Source of the DNA: Geodermatophilaceae bacterium
GTDB taxonomy: Bacteria; Actinomycetota; Actinomycetes; Mycobacteriales; Geodermatophilaceae
Direction: 5' to 3'
Length of the DNA stretch: 35,908 nt
Assembly (NCBI GenBank): GCA_013696785.1
Contig: JACCXW010000166.1
Span: 1 to 35,908, forward strand
Shown here: piece after piece, positions 34,057 through 35,908 of the stretch
Position numbering within the stretch: position 1 is the first letter of the stretch
Layout: each line of letters opens with the position of its first letter
The notes under the pieces: generated by a model
The model's database searches: none
What the model saw: only the letters and a program-made list of their open reading frames with translations
Told to the model about the DNA's origin: nothing
Made by a program: the position numbers and the translations under genes

Positions 34057-34688
34057 TTGCCGACGACGAGGTGCTCCTGCAGCAAGGTCTGTCCAGACTG
34101 TTGTCCGAGATCGGCGTCGAGGTGACCGCGACCGCCGGGGATAGCCCGACCTTGATGCGTGCAGTCGCGGTGGAGCTGCCGGATGTCGCGATCATCGACA
34201 TCAAGATGCCGCCCACGCACACCGACGAAGGCCTGGCCGCGGCCCTGGCGATCCGGGAGCAGTACCCGTCTGTCGCGGTGTTGGTGCTGTCGCACTTCTT
34301 GGATTCGCGCTATGCCACGAAGCTGATCGAGAATCACCCGCGCTCAGTCGGATACCTGCTCAAGGAACGGGTGTCGGACATCGTCGTACTCCTCGACGCG
34401 CTGCAGCGGGTCGCTGCCGGCGAATGCGTCATCGCCCCGCCGATCGTGTCCCGCCTCCTGCATCGGCCCCGTACGCCGGGCCGGCTGGACCGGTTGACCG
34501 ACCGGGAACGCGAGGTGCTCGCCCTGATGGCAGAGGGGCACTCGAACCAGGGGATCTCCGAGCGGCTCACTCTGAGTCCTCGCACGGTGGAGCGGCACAT
34601 CGGTCACATCTTCGGGAAACTGGACCTCGCTGAATCCGACGCTTCCCACCGGCGGGTGCTGGCCGTCCTGGCTCTGCTGCGTACCTGA
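34044..34688 (+). CDS. NarL/LuxR-family response regulator
   Basis: A 214-residue two-domain regulator. The receiver has the acidic pocket ADDE at residues 6-9, the phosphorylation site Asp52 (VAIIDIKMPP), the Thr/Ser switch position in VLVLSHF and the Lys in YLLKERV. The C-terminal LuxR-type helix-turn-helix is LTDREREVLALMAEGHSNQG followed by SPRTVERHIGHIFGKLDL. It should bind DNA as a dimer when phosphorylated by the overlapping upstream kinase. The GTG start at 34044 lies inside the kinase gene. Probable targets are the local amine-use genes, but this is inference. Confidence 0.92.
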   Translation: MRVVIADDEVLLQQGLSRLLSEIGVEVTATAGDSPTLMRAVAVELPDVAIIDIKMPPTHTDEGLAAALAIREQYPSVAVLVLSHFLDSRYATKLIENHPRSVGYLLKERVSDIVVLLDALQRVAAGECVIAPPIVSRLLHRPRTPGRLDRLTDREREVLALMAEGHSNQGISERLTLSPRTVERHIGHIFGKLDLAESDASHRRVLAVLALLRT

Positions 34689-34742
34689 CTCGACCCTATG
34701 GAATCGCGCGGTCCGAGGACCTCGCTCGCCAATGTTGGTGGT

Positions 34743-34774
34743 AGCACGCATCACCGGTGACACAGATGCGTGCT
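34743..34774. terminator. Ten-base-pair inverted repeat after the response regulator
   Basis: AGCACGCATC at 34743-34752 and GATGCGTGCT at 34765-34774 form a perfect stem with a 12-base loop that itself contains ACCGGT. It lies 55 bases after the regulator stop and 80 before the next gene. Terminator is the simplest reading, but with no T-tract an operator is also possible. Confidence 0.5.
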
Positions 34775-34856
34775 GCCCCTGACGTCCATCGGGCCCGGTC
34801 GAGTCGATTCTGGCGGTGCCTCGAGGCCCGGGGGGCTCGACAAAGGAGTGATGAGG

Positions 34857-35822
34857 ATGCGAGGAACGACGCTGGCCCGGCCGCTGGTGGTTGCTGCGGT
34901 GCTGGTCGGCACGCTGACCGCGGTCGGGCCGAGCCCGGCCGAGGCGACCTTTCCGGGTAACAACGGTCGGATCGCCTTCTCGTTGGGCGAAGCGCTGCCC
35001 GGGGGGTTTCCCAGCCCCTCACAGGTCTACACGGTGCGGCCCGATGGCACGGGTCGGCGTCAGCTCACCCATGTGCCGGCCGACAAGACCGCGTCGTCAC
35101 CGGCCTGGTCGCCGGACGGTAGGCGGATCGCCTACCAGAGCAACGTCGACGGTGACTTCCAGCTGTGGGTGATGAACGCCGACGGCAGCGCCCAGACCCG
35201 GCTGCTCGACGACCCGGGCTTCGCGCACTACCAGCCGAGTTGGTCACCGGATGGCGGCACGCTGGTGTTCAGCCGCTGCGACAGGTCGCTGGGCTTCGAT
35301 GCCTACTGCGACCTGGCCACGGTCGACGCCGACGGCAGCTGGCTGCGGACCCTGCTCGGCGGCAACTGGATCCACACTCGGCCTCGGGTGTCCCCTGACG
35401 GCACGAAGATCGTGTTCAACAGCACCATGGGCGGGCTGCTGTCGGCCATCTGGGTGATCAACGTCGACGGCAGTGGAGTCACCCGGCTCACCGACCCGGC
35501 CGTCGAGGGGTTCTGGCCGGATTGGTCACCGGACGGGCGGCATATCGTGTTCACCGACTTCTGCTGCCTGCCGTTGAGCAACGTGCTGGTGATGAACGCC
35601 GACGGCAGCGGGATCCGCTTTCTCACCCACCTCACCGCCCCCCGGCAGAGCGGGTTCGCCAGCTACTCCCCGGACGGCCGCAAGGTCGTCCTGCTGGCTA
35701 CGCCCCCGGGCGGCGGAGAGTCCAACGTCCTCGCCACGATCAACATCGACGGCAGCGGGTTGAGGCCGATCACCGGTGCCCGACCGGAGCTGGCGTTGTC
35801 CGACTGGGGTCCATCCGCTTAG
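34857..35822 (+). CDS. Exported TolB-like beta-propeller protein
   Basis: About 321 residues. The N-terminus MRGTTLARPLVVAAVLVGTL is a Sec signal peptide, likely cleaved after AEA (about residue 33). The mature protein is built of repeated PD40/WD40-like blades of the TolB type, each with a WSPDG core: AWSPDGRRIAY, SWSPDGGTLVF, VSPDGTKIVF, DWSPDGRHIVF and YSPDGRKVVLL, alternating with MNADGS/VNVDGS turns. Such propellers bind peptides, glycans or metals; no enzyme domain is present. GGAG is eight bases before ATG 34857, which is favoured over ATG 34851 (two bases). There is no Tol system nearby, so the role is unknown. Confidence 0.8.
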   Translation: MRGTTLARPLVVAAVLVGTLTAVGPSPAEATFPGNNGRIAFSLGEALPGGFPSPSQVYTVRPDGTGRRQLTHVPADKTASSPAWSPDGRRIAYQSNVDGDFQLWVMNADGSAQTRLLDDPGFAHYQPSWSPDGGTLVFSRCDRSLGFDAYCDLATVDADGSWLRTLLGGNWIHTRPRVSPDGTKIVFNSTMGGLLSAIWVINVDGSGVTRLTDPAVEGFWPDWSPDGRHIVFTDFCCLPLSNVLVMNADGSGIRFLTHLTAPRQSGFASYSPDGRKVVLLATPPGGGESNVLATINIDGSGLRPITGARPELALSDWGPSA

Positions 35823-35841
35823 GCGAGAAAGGAGCATCGAC

Positions 35842-35908
35842 ATGCGCATGTCATCACGCCTCGGCCGGGTCTTCCTGCTGGCCATCCTGGTCCTGGTCAC
35901 CGGAGGCG
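35842..35908 (+). CDS. Start of a second exported protein, truncated by the window
   Basis: AAAGGAG lies upstream of ATG 35842 with good spacing. The 22 visible codons encode MRMSSRLGRVFLLAILVLVT, a typical signal peptide or membrane anchor. The gene follows the propeller by 19 bases and is probably in the same operon. The product cannot be named. Confidence 0.55.
   Translation, partial: MRMSSRLGRVFLLAILVLVTGG

Overview
The window is about 36 kb of very GC-rich DNA (roughly 70%) with strong third-position G/C, frequent GTG and TTG starts and short intergenic gaps. With an IdeR-type regulator, a SigB/HrdB-like sigma factor, DUF3099, DUF4192 and DUF1206 proteins and a stand-alone exonuclease/polymerase A protein, this points to a chromosomal segment of a high-GC Actinomycetota. 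A Frankiales- or Pseudonocardiales-like lineage is a guess. I see no rRNA, tRNA, CRISPR, phage or insertion sequence.

Layout. 1-3.2 kb: the 3' end of a PfkB sugar kinase, DUF3099, an HhH-GPD protein, D-aminoacyl-tRNA deacylase (dtd), and a SigB-like sigma factor behind an apparent ECF-type promoter. A decayed VOC/glyoxalase remnant follows. 3.2-7.8 kb: a GNAT-acyl-CoA-ligase protein acetyltransferase and an AcuC deacetylase overlap on the minus strand and diverge from ideR, forming a reversible lysine-acetylation module beside stress and iron regulators. 7.8-15.8 kb: class V aminotransferase, FAD-linked oxidase, a 12-bp tandem repeat array, an S9 peptidase, DUF4192, DUF1206 and a lipoprotein.

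15.9-23.5 kb: a tightly coupled glycolate operon consisting of a leader ORF, malate synthase A, GlcD, GlcE, GlcF and an LldP/GlcA-type permease. Together these would import glycolate, oxidise it to glyoxylate and condense that with acetyl-CoA to give malate. 23.5-28 kb: a PolI-like exonuclease/polymerase, a 60-residue conserved small protein, an SDR oxidoreductase, an HNH endonuclease gene broken by one amber codon, and a VapBC toxin-antitoxin pair. This is the most accessory-looking part.

28-34.7 kb: an APC permease and a FluG-type amidohydrolase, divergent from a glutamine synthetase-like ligase. The ligase is followed after 8 bases by an eight-helix sensor kinase with a degenerate ATP-binding domain and a LuxR-type response regulator. 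This resembles a split FluG / gamma-glutamylation pathway for an amine, with its own signalling pair, and is the best candidate here for an under-described system. 34.7-35.9 kb: an exported TolB-like beta-propeller and the start of a second exported protein.
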